NCBI RefSeq assembly: GCF_033958435.1
Contig: NC_134137.1
Location: forward strand, 319,919,501 to 319,983,500
From: Carettochelys insculpta
Taxonomy: Eukaryota; Chordata; Testudines; Carettochelyidae
Direction of reading: 5' to 3'
Length of the DNA stretch: 64,000 nucleotides
Shown here: positions 1 through 11,958 of the stretch, in pieces
How the letters are laid out: every line of letters starts with the position of its first letter
How positions within the stretch are numbered: position 1 is the stretch's first letter
Translations under genes and position numbers: made by a program
Notes under the pieces: generated by a model
The model's input: only the letters and a program-made list of their open reading frames with translations
What the model was told of the DNA's origin: nothing
Databases searched by the model: none

Positions 1-54
1 GACGCCCATTATTGGTATACTACATTTGACTTATCTTAGTGACATATCTCCATA

Positions 55-775
55 GCTACGTCTACACGGGGATGCTACATCGAAATAGCTTATTTTGATG
101 TAGCGAAATCGAAATAAGCTATTTCGATGAATAGCGTCTACACGTCCTCCAGGGCTGGTGCCTTCGACGTTCAGTGTCAACGTTGGGCAGTACCACATCG
201 AAATAGGCACTGCAGGGGAGCGTCTACACACCAAAGCAGCCCACATCGAAATAAGGGTGCCAGGGACAGCTACAGACAGGGTCACAGGGCAGACTAGCAC
301 TTCTGGGGCAACAGCAAGCCGCTCCCTTAAAGGGCCCCTCCTAGACACACTTGCACTAAACAGCACAAGATCCACAGAGCCAACAACTGGTTGCAGACCC
401 TGTGCATGCAGCATGGATCCCCAGCTGCAGCAGCAGCAGCCAGAAGCCCTGGGCTAAGGGCTGCTGCACACAGTGACCATAGAGCCCCGCAGGGGCTGAA
501 GAGAGTGTCTCTCAACCTCTCAGCTGATGGCCACCATGGCGGACCCCGCTATTTCGATGTTGCGGGACGTGGATCATCTACACGTGCCCTACTTCGACAT
601 TCAACGTCGAAGTAGGGCGCTATTCCCATCTCCTGTTGGAGATAGCGACATTGACGTCTCGCCGCCTTACGTCGATTTCAACTTCGAAATAGCGTTCGCC
701 ACGTGTAGACGTGGCGGGCGCTATTTCAAAGTTGGCACGGCTACTTCGAGGTAGCCGGCTCATGTAGACACAGCT
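55..775 (+). mobile_element. ~710-bp inverted-repeat DNA element (MITE-like), copy 1
   Basis: The element starts GCTACGTCTACACG and ends GTAGACACAGCT, flanked by CATA at 51-54 and 776-779. Three other copies lie at 7630-8339, 19225-19936 and 25964-26672. The ends carry many TTCGA/TCGAA motifs in inverted pairs. The middle holds a palindromic CCCTTAAAGGGCCCC, and 413-457 is a short frame reading MDPQLQQQQPEALG then stop. No transposase is encoded, so it is non-autonomous. This copy differs most from the others and has lost more CpGs, so it looks oldest. The superfamily is unresolved. Confidence 0.8.
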
Positions 776-1029
776 CATATGTCCTTGCATTATCCCTCTT
801 TGTTTTATGATGAGGAAAATTATAAAAACTACAACCACAATACCAGTTCCCGGGCTGTCTTCAAAGGAATTTACCTTTCCTTGCAATAAGTAACTGAAGG
901 ATATCTATGAAAAGAAATAAGACATGGTCTCCAAAAAAATAAGTTTATTTCTCACAGCAATATCTTCAGTCTAATATTTTGGATGTGTCTTGTTGCTCAC
1001 AAAAGCAAAGAGCAAACAATGGTAGCTAA
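776..1029. other. Unannotated AT-rich sequence
   Basis: After the target duplication this is ordinary AT-rich sequence. I see no coding frame, repeat or signal. Confidence 0.5.
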
Positions 1030-1290
1030 TTTTCACATCTGTGTGTCTGTGTCTGCACTTGCGTTCCTCCTTTGAGAGAGGCATGGTAATGAGGGGAATC
1101 AAAAATGCAAATGAGGTGCAGATTTATATCGGGTGCTTCATTTGCATATTTTTCTTTCGAAAGACCTTCTTTTAGAGGAAGAAAAGCAGTGTAGGTGCAG
1201 CTCTTCTGAAAGTAAAGCCCATCTTTGAAGTAACCCTTCTTCCCATTTTTCTAATGGATGTTCAAGGGACCAGAATAAGATTAAAATATC
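1030..1290. mobile_element. Degraded inverted-repeat element fragment (possible)
   Basis: The left side has GTGTCTGCACTTGCG and then TAATGAGG and GCAAATGAGG motifs. The right side has AGCAGTGTAGGTGCAGCTC. These resemble decayed versions of the GCTRYGTCTACAC-type termini and the AATGAGGTGC subterminal motif of better copies in the window. No clear target duplication is visible. Confidence 0.3.
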
Positions 1291-3282
1291 GATGTTCCTC
1301 ATGAAGTGCTGTTGGGCAAAAATGCTTCTCAGTTTAATTCTGTGCCTGTGAACAAGAAACTCCAGTTGCATGTCACGACATCCCTGGAGTTTTTGATATC
1401 CCTGTAGTCAGCTTTTCTTCTTGAATGCTGATAACAAACAGAAATATATTTAACATACTCTCCTTTCCATCTGATTTGTGCAATCTATTCATAATGTAAA
1501 TATACAACTAATGACAGCTTTCAAAGCTATCCATTGAATGGTCAGTCTCTGATTACATTTCCACCGTAAAATCTTATATTACAGCAAGCCTTTTCTTGCC
1601 AGGAGAGAAACATGATGCTTGATCATTTGCCTGCAATGTGATTCAATACCACAACAGAGATTTCAAGCTGCTTGCCTTTTTAAAGGTGTACTTAAAGAAA
1701 AATAATTAAAGTTTCTGTTTTGTTAGTTTGAAGGAAATAAAAATTGAGCTTCACACAGAGATAGATGATTTAAGAGTATTTTAATTTGAAGTAGTCCTAA
1801 AAAACACTTTCTGGAATGCAAAAACAGAGTAGTTACTATAGATATTCCCTATTAAAATGAAAATGAAGTAACTTTATAAGCACCATGTAACTAAGTACAG
1901 CAGGTGGCATGAAAAATTCAATATTTGCTGTTCTTTGATGAATGGGGCTCCAATGTAGCCCCTATTGTCAGTGTAGGAAGCTATCACAATTACTGAGGCA
2001 ACCTAGGGTGGTAAATGAAGCCCATTGTATGAAATAATAGGTAAGTCTGTGTCATAATTGTACCTTATTGTAGATTATTGAGCAGTTTATACCAACAGAA
2101 TGATGAAAGTAACTGCTGTATGACAATCACATTTTCAATGCCAGTGCTGCAAAACTTAGCACTCAGACAACAATTTGTAGCTTCAAAGTGCTTTCCACAC
2201 ATTAACTAACTAATCACCACAATGGTCATGTGAAAAGCTGAAAATTAATATCTCTGTTCGACAGGTGGTGAGATCAGAGTCAGCAGTGAAATCCTATATT
2301 TTCAAAAGTAGCTTCAACTTGAGACTCCCAGGGCCTGACTTTCAGAGATGAGAGAAATCTAGACTCCAGCCAGAGCTGTGAATGCTCAACCAAGTCACCT
2401 TAAATTAAGTGATGACTTTTGAAAAATTAAGCCTCTGTGACTTGTCAAAGTGTCCACAAGGAGTCAGTGACTTGTACCACAGAAGCTATTTGTCAGACTG
2501 GTCCTTCTAAAGGAGTGTTTTCTAAATTACAGTGTTTATGAATACTGGCTATAGCATCTGGAGTTGTGCCCCAGAGAATCAAACTCTCGTGTCCCTGGGC
2601 TTTGTAAACTTGTTTCAGAACCCTATTCAAAAATCCATTGCTAAGAACCATGGATGATTTTGTTTAATTTCTGTGGAGAAAATGTGCATTGAGAAGAAGA
2701 CTCATGTTATTGGGAATTGTCAGTCTTATAAATACTAAAATGGAGGAAAAGCAGTTTTGCTCCTTGTGGTACAACACTTTTTGGAAGCTGGAACTCCTTG
2801 TTGTCCATGAGGTGGAATTACTGACTGAGGGTTAGATTCTGTTCTGCATCTTCAGAGGCATAGCACAGAACTCGCAGCCTGGAGCAAGCTGGTGGCTAAA
2901 GCATATTAATGTCACTGTTGGCACTCTCCTGCTTGGAATGCTCCAAGAAAAAGAAGGAAATCACTGGTGTAATTTACTTTCTGATGTCTGAGTTGCAGCA
3001 GACAGTTCCAATGCACAGTGCCCCTCTCCACTCCACCCTCCTTCCTCTCCTTCCTTTCTGTCTGTTTTCTAACAGCATGACACACGGATCTTGGTCTGCA
3101 TGGATGAAGCTATTCAACCGGCTCAAGCGTACTCCTAATCCCTACGAACAGTTTCATTGTTTGTGACAACCCACTAGCTACTGCTTCATAGAAAATCTTG
3201 ATCATCGTAAACCATGGTCTCTCTTAGCTCACTAACACGTTAACCCAGTTATCATGGTCTAGGTATCCTAACTCCCACTTCA
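1291..3282. other. Unannotated AT-rich sequence
   Basis: About 2 kb with no recognisable repeat family, splice-flanked open frame or RNA gene. The frame at 2909-3166 shows no domain and has no convincing flanking splice sites. Confidence 0.5.
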
Positions 3283-3345
3283 GGGAAGATGGACCTGGGG
3301 ATCTCTTCAGGTCCCTTCCATTCCAATATTTCTATGATTCCATGT
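3283..3345 (+). mobile_element. CR1 LINE 3' tail fragment
   Basis: The stretch GGATCTCTTCAGGTCCCTTCC followed by TTTCTATGATTCC matches the terminal ~60 bases of CR1, where ATTCTATGA repeats normally end the element. Only the tail survives. Confidence 0.6.
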
Positions 3346-4754
3346 AAAATCTGAATATTTTTCTTAATTAACAGAGCCCTAAAAACACAATCTTAGAGAC
3401 ACCACCGAATGCTCACTAAGTACAAATACTTGACTTTTTACAGTCTGTAAGTGTAAAGTTCTAAAGACCAGAAAAAGTCATGAGACGCTGATTCTGAATT
3501 TCTGGTGACAGCTATTGATAGATTAGAACTCCAAAACTAATTAACCAACTTTCGTGAAGTTTCACAGAATATAAAGCTTTCCTCAAAACTTTATTACCCA
3601 ACTCCAGAGGTATACTGGCACGCATTTCCTTGGTCAATACTTGTTTATAGGGAAGCTAGCTAGAATGCTGGTATTCTACTTGTTTATTATCTGACAGATC
3701 AGCATTTCTTGTTTTCATTTTGTTCATTTTTTCTCTGATATCTGTTGCTTTCATCACTATTTTTACTTATCAATTAAGAGAGGAAATCTCTCACCATGAT
3801 AGCTAAATAAACACAATCACCCTGCGCAAAACTGTTTAGAATCTTCCCTTTTAGAAGTTTTATTTATTGTAGTAGGCTGAACTGTTCATAGTTTTCATCA
3901 TAAAACTGATTTTTATTCCTTTTACCTACCTATTTCTCTACATTTTTCAAGAAAAATTTAATTTAAATGTTGTATTGAGTATCTGAGGTAATTCTTGAAC
4001 ATTCAATTGACAGTCCTATGCAAAGGAAAAATAAACTTTGATAAATTGCTGTTCTTTTTCTACTAAGTATAATTTTTGGTTTCATCATGCTGTTATGATG
4101 TTACTCAGTACCTATTGTTCGTTAAGTTTCAACATGTAATTGGTCCTAGTGGAATTCTGCAATCCATGGCTTCAAATGTAACCATTGCATTATTCCCTCT
4201 GTGATGCATAGAAATATTACCACTGATTCCACAAATGACTTCAGAAATATCCTATCCAAATTTAGTGCATTGAACTGAATGTAGTATTATACGTGCAGGT
4301 GCATGAGGTTTTTTATAAAATAGCTGTTTTCTTTCTCTTTGTAGTATGATGTTGCTGCATTTATAGCCCACAATGGCATTGGCCTTTACTTTCTAATCAT
4401 CTCACATTGCAAATATTTGGCTGATTTGCTGTTTTCCAGCAACCCAAAGCTTCTTTCAATACTATTATTTGAACTGAATATCTCAGTCTCAGATCGGTTC
4501 CTCCCACAACTCACCTCCAAGGTATTATCTTTCACTTTTCCATGTTGAGTTCCATGGTTGTATTCTGCTACTGTTTCTAATCCCATTAAGTTTTTTATAG
4601 ATTACATGAGAGCTAAATTAAGAAACCTTCACTAACCATGAAAAGCATTTATTCATATGGGTAGCCAAAGAGGTCGGGGGAAGTTGGTGAAAAGTTAGTG
4701 AAAAGTCTAGGCATATTGTAATAGATATATAAATGATTCTGCACGTCCCCACAA
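3346..4754. other. Unannotated AT-rich sequence
   Basis: AT-rich with short homopolymer runs. I see no recognisable gene or repeat. Confidence 0.5.
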
Positions 4755-5199
4755 TTACAAGGATGTGGATGGATTCAAGAGAGAGTCCAGCAAAGGGCAA
4801 CACAAATGATTAGGGAAAGAGGCTGAGGGATTTAGGCTTATTTAATTTACAGAAGTGAAGAGTGAGGGGGGATTTGATACCAGCCTTAACCACCTGAAGG
4901 GGGAAAACAATAAAGATGACTGTTTTCTGTTGTGACGGATGACTAAACAAAGAGCAATGGTCACAAGTTGCAGTGGGAGAAGTCTAGGCTGGATATTAGG
5001 AAAAACTATTTCACCAGGAGGGTGGTGAAGCACTGGAATGCATTACCCAGAGTGGCAGTGGAATCACCTAGAGGTTTTTAACTCCTGGTTTGACATTGCC
5101 CAGGCTGGCATGATTGAGTTGGGATTGGCCCTGCTTTGAGCAGAGGGTTGGACTTGATGATCTCCTGAGGTCTCTTCCAATTCTGATTCTCTGATAGCT
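4755..5199 (+). mobile_element. CR1 LINE 3' end, 5'-truncated
   Basis: It covers the end of CR1 ORF2 and the 3' UTR: the segments GGGCAACACAAATGATTA, GAGGGGGGATTTGATACC, AGGAAAAACTATTTCACC and AGCACTGGAATGCATTACCC come in CR1 order, ending in the GGTCTCTTCCAATTCTGATTCTC tail. Several frameshifts remove any long frame. The 5' truncation is usual for CR1. Confidence 0.85.
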
Positions 5200-6610
5200 G
5201 ATACTTCTGTACTGGAAATGTTAAAAGAGGTAGACAAAAACATGAAGAAGAGATTTTAATATGCTCACTTAAAATCTCCCATGCCCTATCACTGCAGACA
5301 ACTATTACCTTAGAAAACATAAGACCTAATCCAGTTGCTTTGCTGCATATTGTTTGGATTCTGTTAGCAGTTACAAGCCCCAGGCATGGACCAGGACCGT
5401 AGTGTGCTACATGCTGCTGTCAGTGTTCTATATATTAAAAAGACAAGAATAGTTGAAATTTAATTTGTAGGAATTTGTTTTACACTTGGCAATGACAACA
5501 TTGGAAGCATATTTAAATATTAATTAGTGGCCCTCTTGACATGCCATAACCTTCAAAATGGAAAGCAGCTGAATACTCCTCTGGAAAAGATAGGGGAAAA
5601 AATAGTTTCCTGAGCGGTTTTTAAAGTTCAGGTGTTCCTTTCCCCTAAATGTTTTCTGGGAATTATTTTTTCCTCTGAAGAGTTGATTAGGCACCTGCTA
5701 ATCAGTCAAGTTAAAAGTCTGAGTAATGTCAGAGTGCATATAGATACAGAAGTGCAGGTAATTCAGAAGGTACCATTTATAGCACCATCAAATCAACAAA
5801 GCATTGCTCACTTGGGGCTCAGTACTATGAATCTCTGAGCATCTGAGCACCCTAAACTGCCATTTCTCCCCTTGAGAGAAGACTGATGAGCACTTCCAAA
5901 GAATTGTTCCACTCCATACAAAATCAATCCCTTAATCACACAAGGCTTGACTCTCCATGTTATTGACTTCAATCCTGATTTTAAGTGGTGCGAGAAAACA
6001 CTCTCAAATATCATGACAGCAGTTATCCATCATTGACAGCCTGATTTTTTTGTCAGATAGAGTGGCGTAAAATAGGTCATTCCTTTAGCTGTATTCCCAG
6101 TGAGCCACACTCTGATCTAAGTCAACTATGCAAGGAAGGAACACTGGCCCTGTTATGTCAATGGGAGTTTCTCCACTCACTTCAGCAGAACCAGGGTTTC
6201 AATGTAAATCTTGTGAGAGTAGTGGAGTTACTCCAGATTTACACACTGGTCCTGGTTTTCTAAAACAATTTCTGAAAATAAACTCAGTTATTTTAGGACT
6301 TCCATGTGAAATTCTTCTCCACATTGGGAAGCATTTATTCTCAAAGGCGGTCCCTGATTCTGAAAGTCTTTATTCCCATGAAGATCCATAGAGCTAATCT
6401 CCTGAGTAAATGCTCAGCAGTCCAAGCAAGGGTTCCACATATTAACCTAATACCCTTACTTATTGTTATCCACATCAATGCCATCAACTCTCATGTTTCA
6501 TGTCAGAGTTGGCTACAGTTCAGCTGTGAACTAAATGATTCCATTAAGTAGGGCTCCACCATGTAATCTCTGAACTTGGAAAACTTCTATTAACTTCACA
6601 CAGTAGACTC
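5200..6610. other. Unannotated sequence
   Basis: No known repeat or supported exon seen. Short frames such as 6128-6391 show no domain and lack paired splice sites. Confidence 0.5.
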
Positions 6611-6614
6611 CTAG

Positions 6615-7037
6615 GTCGTTTCTATAAATGCCACTTGTTCCAAAAGCAGCATGCTAATAAATGGCCCGGAAAAAGCTAATGAGGCACGGATGTAAATTTC
6701 TGGCACCTCATAAGCATACAGTCATATGATTCGGAGTCTGAAACAAGGTGTGCTGGACTCCAAAATAGCATGTAGAGGCGCAGCCCCTGGGGGATCTCCT
6801 GGAAGGAAATTTTCAGGAAGAAGGAGCTTCTGGAAGGAGGATTTCCTTCTGGGAGATCCCCCAGGGGCTGAGCTTCTACACGCTGTTTTGGAGTCCAAAA
6901 GACCTTGTTCTAGACTCTGAGTCATGTGACCGTAAGCTAATGAGGCACCAGAAATTTACATCTGCATCTCATTAGCATTTTCTGGGCTGTTTAGTAGCGT
7001 ACCGCTTTCAGAACAAGTGGCTTGTGTAGAAACAGCT
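6615..7037. mobile_element. Fold-back (near-palindromic) DNA element
   Basis: A 423-bp element whose two halves are inverted copies around ~6830. The arm on the left at 6783-6808 (GCCCCTGGGGGATCTCC) mirrors GGAGATCCCCCAGGGGC on the right. The outer ends GTCGTTTCTATAAATGCCAC and GTGGCTTGTGTAGAAACAGC mirror each other. CTAG flanks both sides (6611-6614, 7038-7041). The terminal GTGTAGAAACAGCT resembles the GTAGACACAGCT end of the ~710-bp element. It has no coding capacity. Confidence 0.8.
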
Positions 7038-7041
7038 CTAG

Positions 7042-7464
7042 AGTGTAAACCCATTGGTGCAGCCTGAAAAGCACTACTTAAATGTAAGGTCCTTCTTGTT
7101 ACACTTTTGAAATGGACAGGAGGACACTGAACAAAGTCAGAGCAAATCCTGAATTGTACCACAGCATGTATAGAAAGCTTCAGAAGAAAGCTATTCCTAA
7201 GTACCACACTATAAATGCAAAATACAAGAGCTGTGTTATTTATGACTACATGGGCTATAGTGCTTTTTTCAACACCTTTCATGTAGATGTTAATACAAAA
7301 TCTCCAAAAATCTGCTCCCAAAATGCACATGCAAAATATGAAATCACACATACAATTTTGACTCACATAATAGATCTGTTTTACAAGGGGATTTTAGTCC
7401 GAATCTCAGTGTCATTATTGCATCAAATATAAAGTTTAGTACCTATAGCCAGTAGGATAAATCT
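7042..7464. other. Unannotated sequence
   Basis: A 106-codon frame starts at 7112, but it has no recognisable domain and ends without splice-site context, so I do not call it a gene. Otherwise nothing seen. Confidence 0.45.
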
Positions 7465-7618
7465 ATTCTGTTTTGGGTTGGAAGGCTGGCCTAGATGATA
7501 AGACACTAAAGTGAAATTCAAAGACTTGGGTTCAGTTCAATGTTCAGCTAGAGTTTTTGTATGAGACCATGGGAAAGTAATTTACTTTTCCTAGTACCTC
7601 AGCTCTTGATCTTTAAAG
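7465..7618 (+). mobile_element. MIR-like CORE-SINE remnant
   Basis: A degraded tRNA-like head (GGGTTCAGTTCAA) is followed by GACCATGGGAAAGTAATTTAC and CTAGTACCTCAGCTC. This corresponds to the conserved MIR core 'GACCTTGGGCAAGTCACTTAACCT'. It is heavily diverged, so old. Confidence 0.55.
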
Positions 7619-7629
7619 AGGAGTGTATG

Positions 7630-8339
7630 GCTACGTCTACACATGAAGCCTACATCGAAGTAGCCTATTTCGATGTGGCGACATCGAAATAGACTATTTC
7701 AATGAATAACGTCTACACGTCCTCCAGGGCTGGCAACGTCGATGTTCAACATCGACGTTGCGCAGCACCACATCGAAATAGGCGCAGCGAGGGAACGTCT
7801 ACACGCCACAGTAGCACACATCGAAATAAGGGTGCCAGGCACAGCTGCAGACAGGGTCACACGGCGGACTCAACAGCCAGCTACTCCCTTAAAGGGCCCC
7901 TCCCAGACACACTTGCACTAAACAGCACAAGATCCACAGAGCCGACAACGAGTTGCAGACCCTGTGCATGCAGCATGAATCCCCTGCTGCAGCAGCAGCA
8001 GCCAGAAGCCCTGGGCTAAGGGCTGCTGCACAAGGTGACCATAGAGCCCTGCACGGGCTGGAGAGACAGCGTCTCTCAACCCCCCAGCTGATGGCTGCCA
8101 TGGAGGACCCCACAATTTTGACGTTGCGGGACGCGGATCGTCTACACGGTCCCTACTTCGACGTTGAACGTCGAAGTAGGGCGCTATTCCGATCCTCTCA
8201 TGAGGTTAGCGACTTCGACGTCTCGCCGCCTAACGTCGAAGTTAACTTCGAAATAGCGCCCGACGCGTGTAGCCACGACGGGCGCTATTTCGAAGTTAGT
8301 GCCACTACTTCGAAGTAGCATGCACGTGTAGACACAGCT
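7630..8339 (+). mobile_element. ~710-bp inverted-repeat DNA element, copy 2
   Basis: Same family as 55-775. It starts GCTACGTCTACACATG and ends CACGTGTAGACACAGCT, flanked by TATG (7626-7629) and TATA (8340-8343). It retains many CpGs and TTCGA motifs, suggesting a recent insertion. The internal short frame reads MNPLLQQQQPEALG and ends at the same TAA as the other copies. No transposase. Confidence 0.85.
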
Positions 8340-8361
8340 TATAAGTGAGAAAGAGAGAGAG

Positions 8362-8560
8362 AAAGGGACGTCAGTGATTAGAGCACTGTTCTGATGGTCT
8401 GTGAACTGCAGTTCAGTTCCTTGCTCTACCACAGACTTCGTGTCTGACCTTGGGCAAGTGATTAGTCTCTGTTGCCCAGCTGTAAAACAGAGACAGTAAT
8501 ACTTCCCTACCACACAATGGTGTTGGGAGGATAAATGCTTTAGAAGAGTGTGATACTATA
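8362..8560 (+). mobile_element. MIR-like CORE-SINE
   Basis: It begins with a tRNA-like head (GTGATTAGAGCACTG, then GCAGTTCAGTTCC as a B-box-like element). The core CTTGGGCAAGTGATTAGTCTC follows, then CTGTAAAACAGAGACAGTAA and GTTGGGAGGATAAATGC. This order matches MIR-type SINEs, which are ancient and shared across amniotes. Confidence 0.75.
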
Positions 8561-11500
8561 GTAGCAGTAGCAAGAGAGAATTGCATCTGCCCTTTACCCA
8601 GACCCCTGCCCCCTCTGAAGGATTTTTGGACCTCTAGATCTGTGTCATGCTGAGCCAGTAGCTTTTCCATCAATAGAAACATGACATGCCCTCAGCAGCT
8701 CCTTCTATTTGGCATATTCAGGGATGGTGCACAATTCCACTGTCATGGTAATTTACCCACCCTATAACATGTTTATTCTGTTCATGCTCCCTTCTTTCAC
8801 CACAGAGGGGCAACACAAGACTTAAGGGGTTCAAAAGACTTCACTATAACAGCAGGGAACACAATGTCATCAATTGTCAAAAAGAATCAGTCACTTATTT
8901 TTGTCTTTTTATTTCAGAATGCAAGCCATGTCTCTAATTGTCCCACGTATATCTTCAGTCTTTGTACTTTGAGTAATATGAAATGACTTTCTTAGGAAGC
9001 AGTTCTATTTACAGAGGTGGGAAATTCACCTGGGCTCAAGGAAATCTGTATTTGTTTCTATAATTTCCTTATGGTCTCAGACAGGAATAGCAGCAAACAA
9101 TGCGGAAGGCCAACAAGTGTCAGATCAGCAGCAGAACCATATTCAAAGCAACAGCAGGAGTATCCAGAGGTCTAGAAACACCCTTTGGAAAAATCTCTCC
9201 TGATAAGTGTAATGTGGTATGTATTTATAGGGACTGACAAATAACTTTTTTAAATAGCCTCAGTCTTCTGCACCATCAACTTTATTTAATATCTGAGTGG
9301 ATATCTAGGTTAGCCCATAGTAATACATGTGATGAAGTATAAATGACTAATATTTGTCAACCTGGAAATTTAGCAGATTTCCTTCATTAGAAAATGCACA
9401 AACAAATATGCAGTTTGGTTAATCTAATGATTTTTAAAGTGTTTGTTTCATACTATCCAGTCTTCTAAATTTCTTGTTTTAACTGCTGATGAAATCTATT
9501 GATATTTTTGCTTGGTCATTTCATTTTAATAATTCACTCAGGGCCCATCACCCATTGAAATCAAGAGCCAGTTTCTGCTCTCATCAGCACCAATGGCAAT
9601 ATTGACAATAAACTAGAATGGCTGCAGGATCAAGTCCTATTTCTTGTGATGTGGTCACACTAAACCCTATCACTCCTTTTGCTGCTTTTTTAAATAAAAA
9701 GAGTACATACTCTTTTCCAAACTTGGCAGTTAACTCTTGAAAAATTCAACTCCTCACTGAGTTTCCTTTCAAAATTATCAAGCAGTTGAAGAAAAATACT
9801 AGAGGAACCTTTGCAGATGTGAAACCAAGTCCCCTCTCAACAAGGATACAAACACACTCTGGACCATAGTTCAAGCTTTATGGGGTCACTTAGTTTATGT
9901 CAGAATCGTAGAAGAGTAGGATAGCAAGAGACCTCAGGACATCAGAACATTTTTGACTGAATAAGTTTTCATCTGAGCATGCTGCAGTCTAGAATCTGAA
10001 ACATTTTTTAGAGACATGCCAATTTTGACTACATATTTGATAGGAAATTTTCTGAGATCCAGGGATGTCTGGTCACTTTTGATGAGAAAGAGAGATTAAT
10101 TGAAAATCTGGTCTATAGATCTGAAAATGGACATTTTGATCAAATTCTGTTTTTGCAAAAGTGTTCAAAAGATTTTGTTGTTCCTTCTGCTGTAGAATGA
10201 AACCTCAGAAGCTGTCACAAAATGGAATTGCCATCCTCTGACTAGCGCTAGTCTAGAGTGACCAATGTAGCTAATAATTAAAAATAAAGATTTACATAAG
10301 GACAGTATTTTTCCTGTTATTTTAATCCAGTTATCTTCTTTTCCTCCCCCTTTTTTAAAAGTACATGAGAGAACCCTTCTAGGCTCTGGGGTTTTTTTCC
10401 TAAATTTTGATAGTATCACGCACTTAGTGAATGAAAAAGATTTGTAATGAAAAAGATTTATTATCTACCAGATGGGATGCCAAAAGGCTTTGCAGTTAAC
10501 CATTGCTTTTATTTATTGTTACCCCATTTATACTCATTACTGGGAGAATTTATTCATAATTTGGAATATTTCTCTCTTTGTTAACTATCACAACCATCTG
10601 TCTCCAAACAAGTGTAAACAGCGTGTTCAGTACTGGCAGTTCAACAAGCAACTTGCCACTAATGCTGGCATTAGTCCCTCAAACCACCTCCCAACTCTGA
10701 ACATTTGTTTTCAGAATGTGTCTGAAAACATGTCAAAAATAGGCAAGCAGCTAAAACCTGGGATTTAATGTACATCCTCTTTGCTTCTTTGAGATGTACT
10801 TTCAGGCCCCAATTTTAAAAGTGTGTTTTATCAGCTGAAGAGATAAGCCTAGATTTGGCTTTACATGGATTAGTAGTCAGCAAGAGATCTATCTCCTGAT
10901 TTTTATGACATCCCTTTTTCGCTGTTGTCATGTGTTTTTATCCAGGGCCTTTCCAAATGCACTGCTGTGTGGGAAATGACAGACATAGTGCAAAATGCTG
11001 CTGGCAAATGTTCCACCTGCTGCAAGAAAGAAGAATGTGAAATCTGCTGAGTGATGTGGGAGGTATTGTGTCTTGTGTGGAAGAAAAATCCTTGGGGAAA
11101 ACAAAAGTTTAAAAGTGGCTTTGCCCATTTTTCTGTCTCATCTCCCAGTATTACAGGATATGTAAAAAAACTTCTTGAGTTTGATGTGAAGGGCAGCACA
11201 CAGTTGGACAGAGGAGAGGAGTTTTGATGAAAAGGCTCTCAGTCTGACTGTAGACAGCTGCTGGACATATTGACCAAATATTGCCATGAATAAAATCTCA
11301 CGGGTTTGTAAGTCTGACCTGCTTTCTTGTGGTGAAGGGAATGTTTTTATTGCTGAATCATGAGCTCCAGCTCTTCTATCAAGCTGGTTAGGTATGTCTG
11401 TACATTGAAGTACCTTTCACACAAATTTACTTCTTGGTGGGGAATACAGCCCAACCTTTGCATTCCAGGTTCTGGGAACCATTCCCCAAAGCCCTCCAAA

Positions 11501-11569
11501 AAGCTGTTTTCCCTACATTTGAGGTATTTTTTTTATTGAAGCCACTCAGTGCCAAGCTATGTTGTCCTT
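8561..11569. other. Long unannotated AT-rich stretch
   Basis: About 3 kb without a clear gene or repeat. A possible minus-strand CR1 tail fragment lies at 9902-9950 (CAGAATCGTAGAAGAG then GAGACCTCAGGACATC). The frame at 10472-10768 has no domain or splice context. Confidence 0.5.
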
Positions 11570-11958
11570 AGAACTAGGGATCTCTGAATGAAATTAATGA
11601 GTAGCAGGTTTAAAACAAACAAAAGAAAGTTTTTCTTCATGAAGAACATGGTTGGCCTGTAGAACTCCTTGCCAGAGGATGTTGTGAAGACCAGAACTTG
11701 AACAGGGTTCAAGAAAGAACTAGATACATTCTTGAGGTTTGGTCCATCGATGGCTATTAACCAGGATGGGTAGGAATGGTGTCCCTAGCCTCTCTTTGTC
11801 AGAGTCTGGAAGTGGATGACAGGAGAGGGATCACATAATGAGTACCTGTTCTGTTCACTCCCTCTGGGGCATCTGGCATCGGCCACTGTTGGAAGACAAG
11901 GTACTGGGCTAGATGGAACTTTGGTCTGACCCAGTGTGACCATTCTTTTATGTTCTTG
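11570..11958 (+). mobile_element. CR1 LINE 3' end
   Basis: It carries CR1 3' features in order: CTTCATGAAGAACATGG, GAACTCCTTGCCAGAGGATG, GGCTATTAACCAGGATGGG, GGGCTAGATGGAACTTTGG, and a terminal GACCATTCTTTTATGTTCTT. This is the CR1 branch with the ATTCTTATGTTCTT tail. It is 5'-truncated and frameless. Confidence 0.8.

Noticed and set aside
7702..8019. 105-codon frame repeated in three of the ~710-bp elements, looking like a conserved gene.
   Set aside because: Its conservation follows from recent duplication of the whole element. It runs through terminal-repeat sequence, and the peptide has no domain.
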